Positions 9,142-18,624 are shown, counted from the stretch's first letter. The stretch: 64,000 bases of DNA from Poriferisodalis sp965215815 (GCF_965215815.1 NZ_CBDCEO010000012.1:1054001-1118000); one strand, 5' to 3'. Numbers and translations: made by a program. The notes: generated from the letters alone by a model not told the origin.

Positions 9142-9873
9142 ATGTCGAATCCTCTGCGAAGGGCGACCGCCGTGCACCAACTCGACTCCCGCTTCGGAGG
9201 CAACACCGTTCGTTGGCGTGCGCTCGCCGCAGCCCTGGCTGCTGCGCTGCTGGTCAGCGCCTGCGGTTTGCTCAGCGACGACAGCACCGATGCGACCACG
9301 ACTACTGCCGCTGACGACGGGTCTATGTCCGACACAGGGACCGATACCCCCACGGTCGTCACGGCCGCGCTGACCACGACAGCTGCTGGTGACGGCATGT
9401 CCGAAGAGGAACCGTCAGGTCCCAGCGTGACCACCGAGTCGACGCTCTCGACAGCAGGACTGGGGCCCGTGCAGATCGGTCACTCCCTGGAAGACGCCCG
9501 TGAAGCCGCCGGCGCGTTGATGATTGCAGTGCCGGGCGGCAGCGATGCCTGTCGCTACTACACCGTCCAGAACGGTCCCGAGGGTGTCCGGTTCCTTGCC
9601 GTCAACTCGGAGATCGTGCGCGTCGACATCGGGTCCGGACCGATCACGACCATCTCGGGCTACGGCGTCGGCTCCACCCGGAGCGAGATCGTCGAGGCCT
9701 TCGGCGACCGGATCGAAGACGGGCCCGGGCTCTCGGCGATCCAGTACGTGCCAGTCGACGCTCCCGACATCGACAAGCGAGTCGTGTGGGAGATCAACGA
9801 GGAAGGCGTGGTCATCTCCCTGCGAGCTGGGCGCCTGCCGCACATCGAGCCCCGGGTGGCCTGCACGGGCTGA
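9142..9873 (+). CDS. putative lipoprotein, unknown function
   Basis: A 243-residue protein with an N-terminal signal of lipoprotein type: a hydrophobic run (ALAAALAAALLV) ends in SACG, a lipobox with Cys at about residue 41. A Thr/Ser/Asp-rich linker of some 60 residues follows, then a globular C-terminal domain of about 140 residues (starting GPVQIGHSLEDARE) with no family I recognise. No clear ribosome site precedes ATG 9142, so it may be leaderless or start at GTG 9172, which has AAGGG upstream. It is divergent from the amidohydrolase. Confidence 0.7.
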   Translation: MSNPLRRATAVHQLDSRFGGNTVRWRALAAALAAALLVSACGLLSDDSTDATTTTAADDGSMSDTGTDTPTVVTAALTTTAAGDGMSEEEPSGPSVTTESTLSTAGLGPVQIGHSLEDAREAAGALMIAVPGGSDACRYYTVQNGPEGVRFLAVNSEIVRVDIGSGPITTISGYGVGSTRSEIVEAFGDRIEDGPGLSAIQYVPVDAPDIDKRVVWEINEEGVVISLRAGRLPHIEPRVACTG

Positions 9874-9912
9874 GCGCACCTGCGCTCCGGAAACTCGAGT
9901 CCGCGGCTCGTC

Positions 9913-11277
9913 TCAACTGGCGACGGCGTCACCCAGGTTCTTGACGATGTCGATCCACAGCTGCGTCGTGAGCGCCAGCGAGTCGATGTCGACGCGCTCG
10001 TCGTTGCCATGGAAGCGCAGCATGAAGTCGCTGGAGTTCACACGGTCGCTGAACAGGCCTGCCCCGTAGGCCACGGCACCCTTGTGACGGAAGAATCGGG
10101 CATCGGTCGCACCGACGATCAATGAGGGAATGAGGGGCGCACCGGGATGCGCCTTGGCCATCAGCTCGCCGAGCAACTGCCACATGGGTGTGTTCGTCGG
10201 CGAGAAACTTGCTGGATCGTCGTGCAGGTGCTCGATCTCGACTTCGTCGAACAGATCGCCGAGCGCCGCCCGCAGGTGCTCGTCGACCGCTGTGGGATCG
10301 CCCGGAGCCGTGCGGATGTCGATCTCGATTTCGACTCGGTCGGGGATGATGTTCGTCTTGTTGCCGCCGGCCACAACGTTGGGGCTGAAGGTCGTATGGC
10401 TGCATGCATGCAGGTGCCGCGCCAGTCCCGGGGACGACATTCCCGCAACGGTGTCGTAGACCCGGGCCGGGTCGAGAAGCGCCTCACGAGTCTCGTCGTC
10501 GACGGTCAGCGTCGAGACCTGGTGCTGCCACATCTCGGTGAGACGCGGCGCCGGCCGGTACTCCCCGATCCGGCGGACAATCTCGGCCGCCTTGAGCAGC
10601 GCATTGTCGGTGCCGAGGGGCATCGAGCCGTGTCCCGGCGTGCCTCGCACCGTCAGCCGTCGCCATCCCAGGCCCTTCTCGCCTGCAGCGAGCGTGAGCT
10701 TGGTCCCCTGAGGCGTGTGGGTGGGCATGCCGCCGAACTCGGTGAGCACGTAGTCGCAGGCGATGGCATCCCAGTGGTGCTCGGCCATCCACTTTGCGCC
10801 GTAGGTGCCACCGGCCTCCTCGTCGGCCACGCCGAAGTAGATCAGATCGCCCTTCGGACGGAAGCCGCTCTCGGCAATGTGGCGGAAGGCCACCGCCATC
10901 GAGGAGGTGAGATTCAGCATGTCGACGGCTCCACGTCCCCACACTTCGCCGTCCACCAGTTCGCCCCCGAAGGGATCCCGGCTCCAGCCGTCGGGATTGA
11001 CGGGCACCACGTCGGTGTGTCCCATCAGGCAGAGCTTCGGTGCTGCGGGGTCGGTGCCCTCGATGCGAGCGACCATCGAACGACGCCCCGGCTCCGACTC
11101 GAAGCGCTCGACCTGGACACCCGGGCCTTCGAGGTACGTCTGCAAGAGGTCGCTGTTGCGTACCTCTTCACCGGAAGCGACGGTGCCGTCGTTGACGCAA
11201 GCGTTCCGGATCATCTGCTGGAGCAGATCGACCGTCTGGTTCGTCAATGCGGGGTCAGTGTGGCTCAAGTCACCCAT
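9913..11277 (-). CDS. M20/M25/M40 family metallopeptidase
   Basis: A 454-residue zinc peptidase or deacylase of the ArgE/DapE/ACY1 superfamily. LMGHTDVVPV supplies the first metal His and Asp, GRGAVDMLN the bridging Asp, FGVADEEAGG the catalytic and metal Glu pair, and DARFF and GAG segments lie near the C-terminus. The dimerisation domain is present in the middle (GTPGHGSMP). ATG 11277 is taken, as residues encoded further upstream are not conserved-looking. It is divergent from the acyl-CoA dehydrogenase across about 50 bp. Confidence 0.9.
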   Translation of the reverse strand: MGDLSHTDPALTNQTVDLLQQMIRNACVNDGTVASGEEVRNSDLLQTYLEGPGVQVERFESEPGRRSMVARIEGTDPAAPKLCLMGHTDVVPVNPDGWSRDPFGGELVDGEVWGRGAVDMLNLTSSMAVAFRHIAESGFRPKGDLIYFGVADEEAGGTYGAKWMAEHHWDAIACDYVLTEFGGMPTHTPQGTKLTLAAGEKGLGWRRLTVRGTPGHGSMPLGTDNALLKAAEIVRRIGEYRPAPRLTEMWQHQVSTLTVDDETREALLDPARVYDTVAGMSSPGLARHLHACSHTTFSPNVVAGGNKTNIIPDRVEIEIDIRTAPGDPTAVDEHLRAALGDLFDEVEIEHLHDDPASFSPTNTPMWQLLGELMAKAHPGAPLIPSLIVGATDARFFRHKGAVAYGAGLFSDRVNSSDFMLRFHGNDERVDIDSLALTTQLWIDIVKNLGDAVAS

Positions 11278-11326
11278 GGGGGCGATGTTAGGACCGCGTT
11301 GGCACCTCACGGCTACCGTGACGTCA

Positions 11327-12466
11327 ATGGAGACCGAATCTGAGGAAATGGGGACCGAGACGAGTCTTGACGCCTTCCGCGCTGAGGCCGTGCAGTTCCT
11401 GAGCGAGGCCGTTGACGCCGGTGAAGCCTGCCCTGCCTACGGGGCCATCCTCGTGCCGGCATTGCACGAACGCGCACGCCGCTGGCAGAGGTATTGCTTT
11501 GACCACGGCTGGGCCGGGTTGCATTGGCCCGCCGCCTTCGGCGGCCGCGGGCTGAGCCAAGACCGCACCGGCGTATGGATGGAGGAATGCGAGCGTGCGG
11601 GCGTCGCGCCGTACCTGAATCTGCAAGGAATCGTGCTGGCCGGCGAGGCCATCATGCGCACTGGTACCGACCCCCAACGCGAGCAGTTCCTGCGTCCCAC
11701 CTTGACCGGCGAGATGCTGTGGTGCCAGCTGTTCAGCGAACCTGGCGCCGGGTCTGACCTCGGCGGGCTCGGAACCTCCGCGGTGCCCGACGGCAACCGA
11801 TTCGTGCTGAACGGGCAGAAGGTGTGGTCGTCGAACGCGCAATTCGCCGAGTACGGCATCTTGATGGCGCGTACTGAGCCAGATGCCCCCAAGCACCGCG
11901 GCATCAGCTTCTTTCTGCTCGACATGAAATTGCCCGGCGTCGAGGTGCGACCGATCCAGCAGATGACCGGTGACCGCGAGTTCTGCGAGGTCTTCTTCGA
12001 CGAGGTCTCGATGCCGGCCGACGCACTGCTCGGTGAACGCGGTGGCGGTTGGGGAGTTGCGATGGCTGTTCTCGAGGACGAGCGAGGCGGTGCGGGCGCC
12101 TCGGGTGTCATCAGCCTCCGCAAGCGCCTCTCGAAGATGATCGAGGCTGCTGGCGACGCCGGACCGCTGGGGAGGCAGTCGCTTGCCGATCTGGTCGCCC
12201 GCGGGAGCGCCTTGGCCGCGCTTATGGAACTGCACGGCGCTGATCCGCGCATGGCTCCAGTGGCAAAGCTGGCGAACAGCGAACTCGGCTACGACGAAGT
12301 GGAGATAGGTGCCGGCCTGCGCGGCGCCGACGCCATGCTCGCTGGGACCGAGACCGAAGCATTTTTGTACGCGCCGGGGATGCGCATCGCGGGTGGTACC
12401 AGCGAGATTCAGCGCAACATCATCGGTGAGCGGGTGCTCGGCCTGCCGCGCGAACCTTCCCCGTAA
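11327..12466 (+). CDS. acyl-CoA dehydrogenase
   Basis: A 379-residue flavoprotein with the three-part ACAD layout: N-terminal helical domain, middle beta domain (LWCQLFSEPGAGSDL, FVLNGQKVWSSNA), and C-terminal helical domain ending GGTSEIQRNIIGERVLGLP. It catalyses alpha,beta-dehydrogenation of an acyl-CoA, with electrons going to ETF. Starts at ATG 11327 or ATG 11348 are both possible; 11348 has GAGG immediately upstream. The sequence upstream in this frame is shadow of the M20 gene. Substrate is unknown. Confidence 0.9.
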   Translation: METESEEMGTETSLDAFRAEAVQFLSEAVDAGEACPAYGAILVPALHERARRWQRYCFDHGWAGLHWPAAFGGRGLSQDRTGVWMEECERAGVAPYLNLQGIVLAGEAIMRTGTDPQREQFLRPTLTGEMLWCQLFSEPGAGSDLGGLGTSAVPDGNRFVLNGQKVWSSNAQFAEYGILMARTEPDAPKHRGISFFLLDMKLPGVEVRPIQQMTGDREFCEVFFDEVSMPADALLGERGGGWGVAMAVLEDERGGAGASGVISLRKRLSKMIEAAGDAGPLGRQSLADLVARGSALAALMELHGADPRMAPVAKLANSELGYDEVEIGAGLRGADAMLAGTETEAFLYAPGMRIAGGTSEIQRNIIGERVLGLPREPSP

Positions 12467-12522
12467 GGTTTGCGGATTGTGCCAGCGTGGTGAGCCATCA
12501 CCGCGAACGGAGGTAACCCCAC

Positions 12523-13806
12523 ATGACCGTGAAGTTCTGCTGGTTCAACCTGATGCCCTGGCCCGACCTGCCCGACGACTTCAAGACCGAGCACCGGTCT
12601 GTGTGGGTCGACATCGACGGGTCGCTGTTCGATCCTGAGCGGGCCAATGGCGTCTACCACGAGTACATGGACCAGCTCGAGTTCGCCGACGAGCTCGGCT
12701 TCGACGGCATCGGCGTCAACGAGCATCACCAGAACGCCTACGGCATCATGCCGAGTCCCAACATCATTGCTGCAGGCTTGGCGCGACGGACGTCACAGGC
12801 CGCCATCTGCGTGATCGGCAACTCCATCGCTCTGTACAACCCGGCGCACCGTGTCGCCGAAGAGTTCGCAATGCTCGACTGCCTGAGCGGCGGCCGGCTC
12901 GTCGCGGGCTTCCCAGTCGGCACGCCGATGGACACGAACTTCACATACGGGCAGATCCCAGCGCTGACCCGCGAGAAATACTACGAAGCCCACGACCTAA
13001 TCATGGAGGCGTGGACCAACCCTGACGTCTTCGCGTTCGACGGCAAGTACAACCAACTGCGGTACGTGAACTGCTGGCCGAAACCGATCCAGAAGCCGCA
13101 TCCGCCGATCTACATCCCAGGCGGCGGCTCGATCGAGACGTGGGACTTCTGCCTCGAGCACGAATACAACTACTCGTACCTCAGCTTCAACGGCTACCTG
13201 GCGGGTCAGACCCTGATGGACGGCTACTGGAACCGGGTTTCCGAAATGGACAAGAGCGAGACGCCCGGTCGGGCCGGTTTCGCCCAGATCATCTGCACTG
13301 CCGCCACCGACGAAGAGGCCGAGGAGCTCTACAGCGAGCACATGCTGTACTTCTTCAACCGCTGCCTGCACGTGTTCCCCGGCTTCGCCGACCCGCCCGG
13401 CTACCGGACGGTCAAGACCATCCAGGCCGGCAAGCTCGACCAGTTCCGCAAGGAGAACCAGGCCCTGTTCAAGCGACTCACCTGGAAAGACCTCGTCGAA
13501 GGCGGATACGTGATCGCCGGCTCGCCCGACACGGTGCGCGAGCGCATGGAGGACATGATCAAGCGGCTGCGCGTCGGCACCGTGTTCTGCCTGCTGCACA
13601 TGGGGAACATGCCCGACTGGAAGACTCGCTATTCGAGCCAGCTGTTCGCCGAGAAGGTCATGCCGGGACTGCGCGGCATCTGGGGCGACGAGTTCGCCGA
13701 CGCAGAAGACTGGTGGTGCAAGCCGATGGCCGAGCGGGTGCGTCCCGAGGACACCATGGCCGACGCCCGCCGCTACCCCGAGATGCCCAAAGGGCCCGCG
13801 GCATGA
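12523..13806 (+). CDS. LLM-class flavin-dependent oxidoreductase
   Basis: A 427-residue TIM-barrel flavin enzyme of the luciferase-like monooxygenase class. Typical segments are ADELGFDGIGVNEHHQN (active-site HH region), PHPPIYIPGGGS, and VIAGSPDTVRERM towards the C-terminus. GGAGG lies close upstream of ATG 12523. The stop overlaps the following hydrolase start as ATGA, so the two form one translational unit and may act in sequence, oxidation then hydrolysis; that link is inference. The 3' two thirds minus the first 216 codons is duplicated at 17,171. Confidence 0.9.
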   Translation: MTVKFCWFNLMPWPDLPDDFKTEHRSVWVDIDGSLFDPERANGVYHEYMDQLEFADELGFDGIGVNEHHQNAYGIMPSPNIIAAGLARRTSQAAICVIGNSIALYNPAHRVAEEFAMLDCLSGGRLVAGFPVGTPMDTNFTYGQIPALTREKYYEAHDLIMEAWTNPDVFAFDGKYNQLRYVNCWPKPIQKPHPPIYIPGGGSIETWDFCLEHEYNYSYLSFNGYLAGQTLMDGYWNRVSEMDKSETPGRAGFAQIICTAATDEEAEELYSEHMLYFFNRCLHVFPGFADPPGYRTVKTIQAGKLDQFRKENQALFKRLTWKDLVEGGYVIAGSPDTVRERMEDMIKRLRVGTVFCLLHMGNMPDWKTRYSSQLFAEKVMPGLRGIWGDEFADAEDWWCKPMAERVRPEDTMADARRYPEMPKGPAA

Positions 13807-14515
13807 GCGCAACCGAGACAGCGCCGGCGCTGGCCTTCGAAGAATTCGTGGTCACGACGCGGCGTTCGGTGACCGCTCCTGTGCGTATCTACGAACCGGC
13901 CAGCGACGGCACGTCTGCGACTGCGACTGTTCTGGCGCTGCACGGGGCTGGGGGCTGGATGCCAGCCGAACCGGTGCTCGACGGTCTGGCTGCCGCGGGT
14001 TTGCGGGTGGTGGCGCCGGTGTGGCCTGCATGGAGCGAGCACACCGACGAGGACCGCCTGTCCGACATGGCCGACTTTGCTCTGCACGGCTGGGACGTGG
14101 CCACCGAGATGGGTCTGCTCTCGGGGGGTGCAGCCGGCGGCCTGCACCTGATAGGCCACTCGATGGGCGGCATGATCGCTGCGGAGATGGCAGCGCTGGC
14201 ACCGCAGTCGGTAGGGCGAATGGCCTTGCTGTGCCCCGCAGGGATGTGGCTGGGTGATCATCCGATCCCCGACATCTTCGCCATGCTGCCCTACCAATTG
14301 GCCGAGGTCCTCTTCGCCGACCCGTACGTGGGCGAAGAAGTGCTGACCGGCGGCGCCGACTTCTCCGACAACGAGACGCTGACCCGGTTCATGGTGGCCC
14401 GGGCCCGCCAGCAGGGCATGGCCGGCAAGATCCTGTTCCCGATCCCCAACCGAAGGTTCTCCGAGCGGGCGTACCGCGTGACGGTGCCCACACTGCTGGT
14501 CTGGGGCCGCCAGGA
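13169..14515 (+). repeat. 1,347-bp direct repeat, copy A
   Basis: This segment, from within the LLM gene to within the hydrolase gene, recurs at 17,169-18,515. The copies are offset by exactly 4,000 bp and differ at scattered positions (for example 13,626 and 13,665), mostly silent changes. Copy A carries the intact genes; copy B is truncated at both ends. Confidence 0.95.
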
Positions 14516-14678
14516 TCGGCTGATCCCGCCAGCCTATGCAGACGCCTGGCAGCAAGCGCTGCCCGATGCCACTGTTGAACTGGTCGACGGCGCCGGTCAC
14601 ATGCTCCCGTACGAACAGCCAGCAGCCGTGGTGGCGGCCGTCACCGCCCACCTGCACAACAGAAGCTTGCTCTTATAG
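13803..14678 (+). CDS. alpha/beta hydrolase paired with LLM oxidoreductase
   Basis: A 291-residue alpha/beta hydrolase. Motifs are LALHGAGGW (oxyanion segment), LIGHSMGGM (nucleophile elbow), LLVWGRQDRLIPP (acid) and DGAGHMLPYEQP (catalytic His). It starts in an ATGA overlap with the LLM gene, so it is translationally coupled. Its 5' 713 bp are inside the direct repeat; the 3' end, including the acid and His, exists only in this copy. Substrate is unknown. Confidence 0.88.
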   Translation: MSATETAPALAFEEFVVTTRRSVTAPVRIYEPASDGTSATATVLALHGAGGWMPAEPVLDGLAAAGLRVVAPVWPAWSEHTDEDRLSDMADFALHGWDVATEMGLLSGGAAGGLHLIGHSMGGMIAAEMAALAPQSVGRMALLCPAGMWLGDHPIPDIFAMLPYQLAEVLFADPYVGEEVLTGGADFSDNETLTRFMVARARQQGMAGKILFPIPNRRFSERAYRVTVPTLLVWGRQDRLIPPAYADAWQQALPDATVELVDGAGHMLPYEQPAAVVAAVTAHLHNRSLLL

Positions 14679-14690
14679 AAGATCTATCTT
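14679..14690. promoter_or_regulatory. AT-rich inverted repeat, candidate operator of the toxin-antitoxin pair
   Basis: AAGAT-CT-ATCTT, a perfect 5-bp inverted repeat with 2-bp spacer in an AT-rich patch between the hydrolase stop and the toxin start. Position and base composition fit an autoregulatory operator plus -10 region for the following pair. Function is inferred. Confidence 0.45.
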
Positions 14691-14702
14691 ATATTGATTG
14701 GT

Positions 14703-15071
14703 GTGTGGGAAGTTGAGTACACCGATGAGTTCGAGCACTGGTGGCTCGGGCTGACCGAGGCACAACAAGAAGCGCTCGACGATCGAGTCATGTTGTTGGC
14801 CGAGGTTGGTCCGGGTCTCAAGCGCCCGGTCGTTAGTGACATCAAGGCCTCACGTCACGCCAACATGAAAGAACTGCGTGCCTCCCAAGGCGGCGCACTT
14901 CGAGTGCTGTTCGCTTTCGATCCCCGCCGTCACGCCATCTTGTTGCTCGGAGGCGACAAGAGCGGGCAGTGGAAGGACTGGTACCGAACGGCGATCCCCG
15001 CAGCCGACGACCTCTACGACAGCCACCTCAAAGAACTGGCCGAACAAGGCGCCCTCGACGATGACAGTTGA
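14703..15071 (+). CDS. RelE/HigB-like type II toxin
   Basis: A roughly 122-residue protein of the phage-derived Gp49/HigB-like part of the RelE superfamily. WEVEYTDEFEHWW opens the domain, followed by KELRASQGGALRVLFAFDPRRHAILLLGGDKSG, the basic core strands, and a WYRTAIPAADDLYDSHL tail. GTG 14703 is preferred; TTG 14694 is an alternative. Such toxins cleave mRNA on the ribosome. The XRE antitoxin follows at once, the toxin-first order seen in HigBA-type modules. The pair sits between the two direct repeats. Confidence 0.8.
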   Translation: MWEVEYTDEFEHWWLGLTEAQQEALDDRVMLLAEVGPGLKRPVVSDIKASRHANMKELRASQGGALRVLFAFDPRRHAILLLGGDKSGQWKDWYRTAIPAADDLYDSHLKELAEQGALDDDS

Positions 15072-15091
15072 AACCAGAAAGGACCCAAGCC

Positions 15092-15496
15092 ATGCCGTCG
15101 ACCACTAGCTACCGCAAGCTCCACGACCAGATCGCGGCGCGCCCCGGCGCAGCCGAGCGCCTCGCCGCGCTGCGCGAAGAGACGCACAGCGATATCGGGC
15201 TCTACGAGCTTCGCCGGGCTCTCGATCGGTCGCAGACCGACCTCGCTGTTGCCCTCGGAATCTCTCAGTCAGCGGTCTCGCAGCTCGAGCGCGGTGATGA
15301 CATCAGGGTCTCGACTCTGCGAAGCTACATCGCCCGCCTCGGCGGCAAGCTCCGGCTCGTAGCAGTGTTCGACGACGGCGACGAGCAGACCGAACTCCCG
15401 ATCGAGGTCGGCGCCGGCCGGCGAGCAGCCAGCCGCACTCACGGCACCCCGCAGACGGCGACTGCCCAAGGGGTACCGGACACAACGGCGGGATGA
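15092..15496 (+). CDS. XRE-family antitoxin (HigA-like)
   Basis: A 134-residue helix-turn-helix protein. The HTH reads TDLAVALGISQSAVSQLERG, followed by VSTLRSYIARLGGKLRL, standard for antitoxins paired with Gp49-type toxins. ATG 15092 has GAAAGGA upstream; the frame extends to 15068 but without a better site. It should neutralise the preceding toxin and repress the shared promoter. The C-terminal 40 residues look disordered. Confidence 0.82.
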   Translation: MPSTTSYRKLHDQIAARPGAAERLAALREETHSDIGLYELRRALDRSQTDLAVALGISQSAVSQLERGDDIRVSTLRSYIARLGGKLRLVAVFDDGDEQTELPIEVGAGRRAASRTHGTPQTATAQGVPDTTAG

Positions 15497-15614
15497 ACAT
15501 CGAATCCTCCTGGGCATCTGCGGGCCATTTTTTGTATCGGGGACGTGAGCGTCTGTCGCACCGGCAGAACTGGACGGCATATCGTTACCGAGCCGTCGAA
15601 CGGGGAGACCGCCA

Positions 15615-16742
15615 ATGCCTGACCGCGGCCGACGATGGCTCACGGTGCTACTCGCTGCGGCGCTGGCGTCGCCGCTTGTGATGCCTGTGTCGGCAGCGGC
15701 GCAGACGACTGGCGCGTATCTCGACGGTGCTGAGCCGTGGACTGAATCGGATTGCGCCGGTGATGTGCCGATCGTGGTGGGCGCTGACGCCAAGGCGCAG
15801 TCGGACATCTACAGCGCTGTCACCCTCGCCGGGGTCATCGGCACCGATTGTGTGATCCTGGCCGGGCCTCGCGACGCGGACATAACAACCGAGCAACGGG
15901 CACGCCTCGACGCTGCTGCTGGGGACGGGTACGTGGTGGGCGGCGTCGCCGCGGTGCCCGAAGCGAAGCTCGCCGGTCGCGACATGACACGCCTCGCGGG
16001 TGCGGACCGCTGGGCCACCGCGCAGCAGGTCGGCAGCCAAGCCCGCTCGCTCGCCGGGGGCACGGAGCCCGCAACGACCACCGTGCCCGACACGACCCTG
16101 ACAGCACCCGCCGACGTGACGGCGCCCGGTGTGTTTCTCGACGGCGCTGAGCCGTGGATCGCATCCGATTGCGCCGGTGATACCCCCATCGTGGTCGGCG
16201 CTGACGCCAAAGCGCAGTCAGACATCTACAGCGCCGTCACTCTCGCCGGGGTGCTCGGCACCGACTGTGTGATCCTCGCCGGACCCCGCAACGGGGCGAT
16301 GCCCGCCAGCCAGCAAGCCCGCCTCTACGCTGCCGCCGCAGGCGGGTACGTGCTCGGCGGCACCGCCGCAGTGCCGACCGCGAAGATCGCCGGTCGGGAC
16401 ATGACACGCCTCGGAGGCGCTACCCGCTGGGCCACTGCGCAGCTCATCGGACGCCGCGCCAGCGGAGACACGACCGCAGGAACCCCCACCACCGACGAGA
16501 CAACCACGCCAGACGAACCCACCCCCGCCACATTCACCGCGGTGTCCGCAGGCGGCAGTCATTCGTGCGGGTTGCGCAGCAACGGGTCGGTGACCTGCTG
16601 GGGCAACAACTCTGGGCAAATGGTTGTGCCGTCGGGCTCGTTCACCGCGGTGTCCGCCGGACACAACCATTCGTGCGGGGTGCGTAGCGACGGCTCGGTG
16701 ACCTGCTGGAACTGGTGGTGGGTTGTCGAGTTGCCGGCGTGA
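15615..16742 (+). CDS. secreted protein with two cell-wall-binding-type repeats and a short RCC1-like tail
   Basis: A 375-residue exported protein; ATG 15615 follows GGGGAG. The signal peptide ends near VSAAAQ. Two repeats of about 107 residues follow (roughly 33-145 and 173-285), each running from YLDGAEPW through PIVVGADAKAQSDIYSAVTLAGV to GRDMTRL and RWATAQ, like the cell wall binding repeat 2 family of actinobacteria. After a Thr-rich linker come one complete and one aberrant RCC1-like unit (FTAVSAG, HSCG-R, GSVTCW). The last unit ends abruptly in a Trp-rich run, so the protein has probably lost the rest of an RCC1 propeller by rearrangement. Confidence 0.75.
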   Translation: MPDRGRRWLTVLLAAALASPLVMPVSAAAQTTGAYLDGAEPWTESDCAGDVPIVVGADAKAQSDIYSAVTLAGVIGTDCVILAGPRDADITTEQRARLDAAAGDGYVVGGVAAVPEAKLAGRDMTRLAGADRWATAQQVGSQARSLAGGTEPATTTVPDTTLTAPADVTAPGVFLDGAEPWIASDCAGDTPIVVGADAKAQSDIYSAVTLAGVLGTDCVILAGPRNGAMPASQQARLYAAAAGGYVLGGTAAVPTAKIAGRDMTRLGGATRWATAQLIGRRASGDTTAGTPTTDETTTPDEPTPATFTAVSAGGSHSCGLRSNGSVTCWGNNSGQMVVPSGSFTAVSAGHNHSCGVRSDGSVTCWNWWWVVELPA

Positions 16743-17168
16743 CTCGTGTGAGTGCTATTTCTCAGGCTCGCTACCCGCCGCGTAGCTAGGCGCTCTGGCG
16801 TCGTGCGGGCCACGGGCGGATGCGCGTAGGTGCGAGCGGCGTCGGCTCGGGCGGTTCACTCACGGGCTGTATGGCACCGCCCGCCCCACGCCTCGGGGCA
16901 AGGATCGGGGAGGAGGGGCCTAGCGCTACTTGTATCGGCCGGTTCCGGGCCGATACCGGCCAAGCGTGTGCATGCAAGACCCCCTCGCCGGTGCCGTCCC
17001 GTCGTTCATGGAGTTCGTGAGCGTCTCGTCGGTTCCCGCACAGCCGGGGACTCACACGCTGCGCCACAAGCCGGGCCGTTCGCGATCGTCACGGGGACCG
17101 AACCCTGCACGCTGTAGGGAACCGATAGGGAACGAAACGGTGCAAAGCTGTCTGACCTGCGGGTTTTG
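16743..17168. other. non-coding stretch at a rearrangement boundary
   Basis: No credible gene is seen. The sequence lies between the truncated RCC1-like end and the abrupt start of direct repeat copy B at 17,169. It is GC-rich, with no obvious inverted ends of an insertion sequence and no tRNA. Confidence 0.6.
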
Positions 17169-18515
17169 ACTACTCGTACCTCAGCTTCAACGGCTACCTG
17201 GCGGGTCAGACCCTGATGGACGGCTACTGGAACCGGGTTTCCGAAATGGACAAGAGCGAGACGCCCGGTCGGGCCGGTTTCGCCCAGATCATCTGCACTG
17301 CCGCCACCGACGAAGAGGCCGAGGAGCTCTACAGCGAGCACATGCTGTACTTCTTCAACCGCTGCCTGCACGTGTTCCCCGGCTTCGCCGACCCGCCCGG
17401 CTACCGGACGGTCAAGACCATCCAGGCCGGCAAGCTCGACCAGTTCCGCAAGGAGAACCAGGCCCTGTTCAAGCGACTCACCTGGAAAGACCTCGTCGAA
17501 GGCGGATACGTGATCGCCGGCTCGCCCGACACGGTGCGCGAGCGCATGGAGGACATGATCAAGCGGCTGCGCGTCGGCACCGTGTTCTGCCTGCTGCACA
17601 TGGGGAACATGCCCGACTGGAAGACCCGCTATTCGAGCCAGCTGTTCGCCGAGAAGGTCATGCCAGGACTGCGCGGCATCTGGGGCGACGAGTTCGCCGA
17701 CGCAGAAGACTGGTGGTGCAAGCCCATGGCTGAACGGGTGCGTCCCGAGGACACCATGGCCGACGCCCGCCGCTACCCCGAGATGCCCAAAGGGCCCGCG
17801 GCATGAGCGCAACCGAGACAGCGCCGGCGCTGGCCTTCGAAGAATTCGTGGTCACGACGCGGCGTTCGGTGACCGCTCCTGTGCGTATCTACGAACCGGC
17901 CAGCGACGGCACGTCTGCGACTGCGACTGTTCTGGCGCTGCACGGGGCTGGGGGCTGGATGCCAGCCGAACCGGTGCTCGACGGACTGGCCGCTGCGGGC
18001 CTGCGGGTGGTGGCGCCGGTGTGGCCTGCATGGAGCGAGCACACCGACGAGGACCGCCTGTCCGACATGGCCGACTTTGCTCTGCACGGCTGGGACGTGG
18101 CCACCGAGATGGGTCTGCTCTCGGGGGGTGCAGCCGGCGGCCTGCACCTGATAGGCCACTCGATGGGCGGCATGATCGCTGCGGAGATGGCAGCGCTGGC
18201 ACCGCAGTCGATAGGGCGAATGGCCTTGCTGTGCCCCGCAGGGATGTGGCTGGGTGATCATCCGATCCCCGACATCTTCGCCATGCTGCCCTACCAATTG
18301 GCCGAAGTGCTCTTCGCCGACCCGTACGTGGGCGAAGAAGTGCTGACCGGCGGCGCCGACTTCTCCGACAACGAGACGCTGACCCGGTTCATGGTGGCCC
18401 GGGCCCGCCAGCAGGGCATGGCCGGCAAGATCCTGTTCCCGATCCCCAACCGAAGGTTCTCCGAGCGGGCGTACCGCGTGACGGTGCCCACACTGCTGGT
18501 CTGGGGCCGCCAGGA
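17169..18515 (+). repeat. 1,347-bp direct repeat, copy B
   Basis: Second copy of 13,169-14,515, in the same orientation and exactly 4,000 bp downstream. It begins inside the LLM coding sequence and ends inside the hydrolase coding sequence, after the shared CAGGA at 18,511-18,515. Scattered mostly synonymous differences, and one Val-to-Ile change in the hydrolase, show that the copies have drifted or were exchanged between strains. Confidence 0.95.
17171..17806 (+). pseudogene. 5'-truncated LLM oxidoreductase copy
   Basis: It matches the LLM protein from about residue 217 (YSYLSFNGYLAGQTLMDG) to its C-terminus, but the first half with the flavin-site HH region is missing; an internal ATG at 17,216 could only yield a 196-residue fragment. 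The fused upstream sequence is unrelated. It is not expected to be functional as an oxidoreductase. Confidence 0.88.
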
Positions 18516-18624
18516 AAGCAGCTGCTTCAGCGAGCGCTTGGTCGGCTTCTGGCAATGCGTGGTAGTGCCACGTGTGCCACAAGCCTTCCCACAGGTCGAG
18601 CGTGATGTCCACGCCGACGCCTGA
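17803..18624 (+). pseudogene. 3'-truncated alpha/beta hydrolase copy with a foreign tail
   Basis: The first 237 residues match the hydrolase at 13,803; then, after LLVWGRQ, the frame runs into antisense of a broken esterase and adds about 36 unrelated residues (ESSCFSERLVG onwards). The acid residue region and the catalytic His are lost, while the nucleophile elbow GHSMGG remains. It is probably inactive. Confidence 0.85.
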
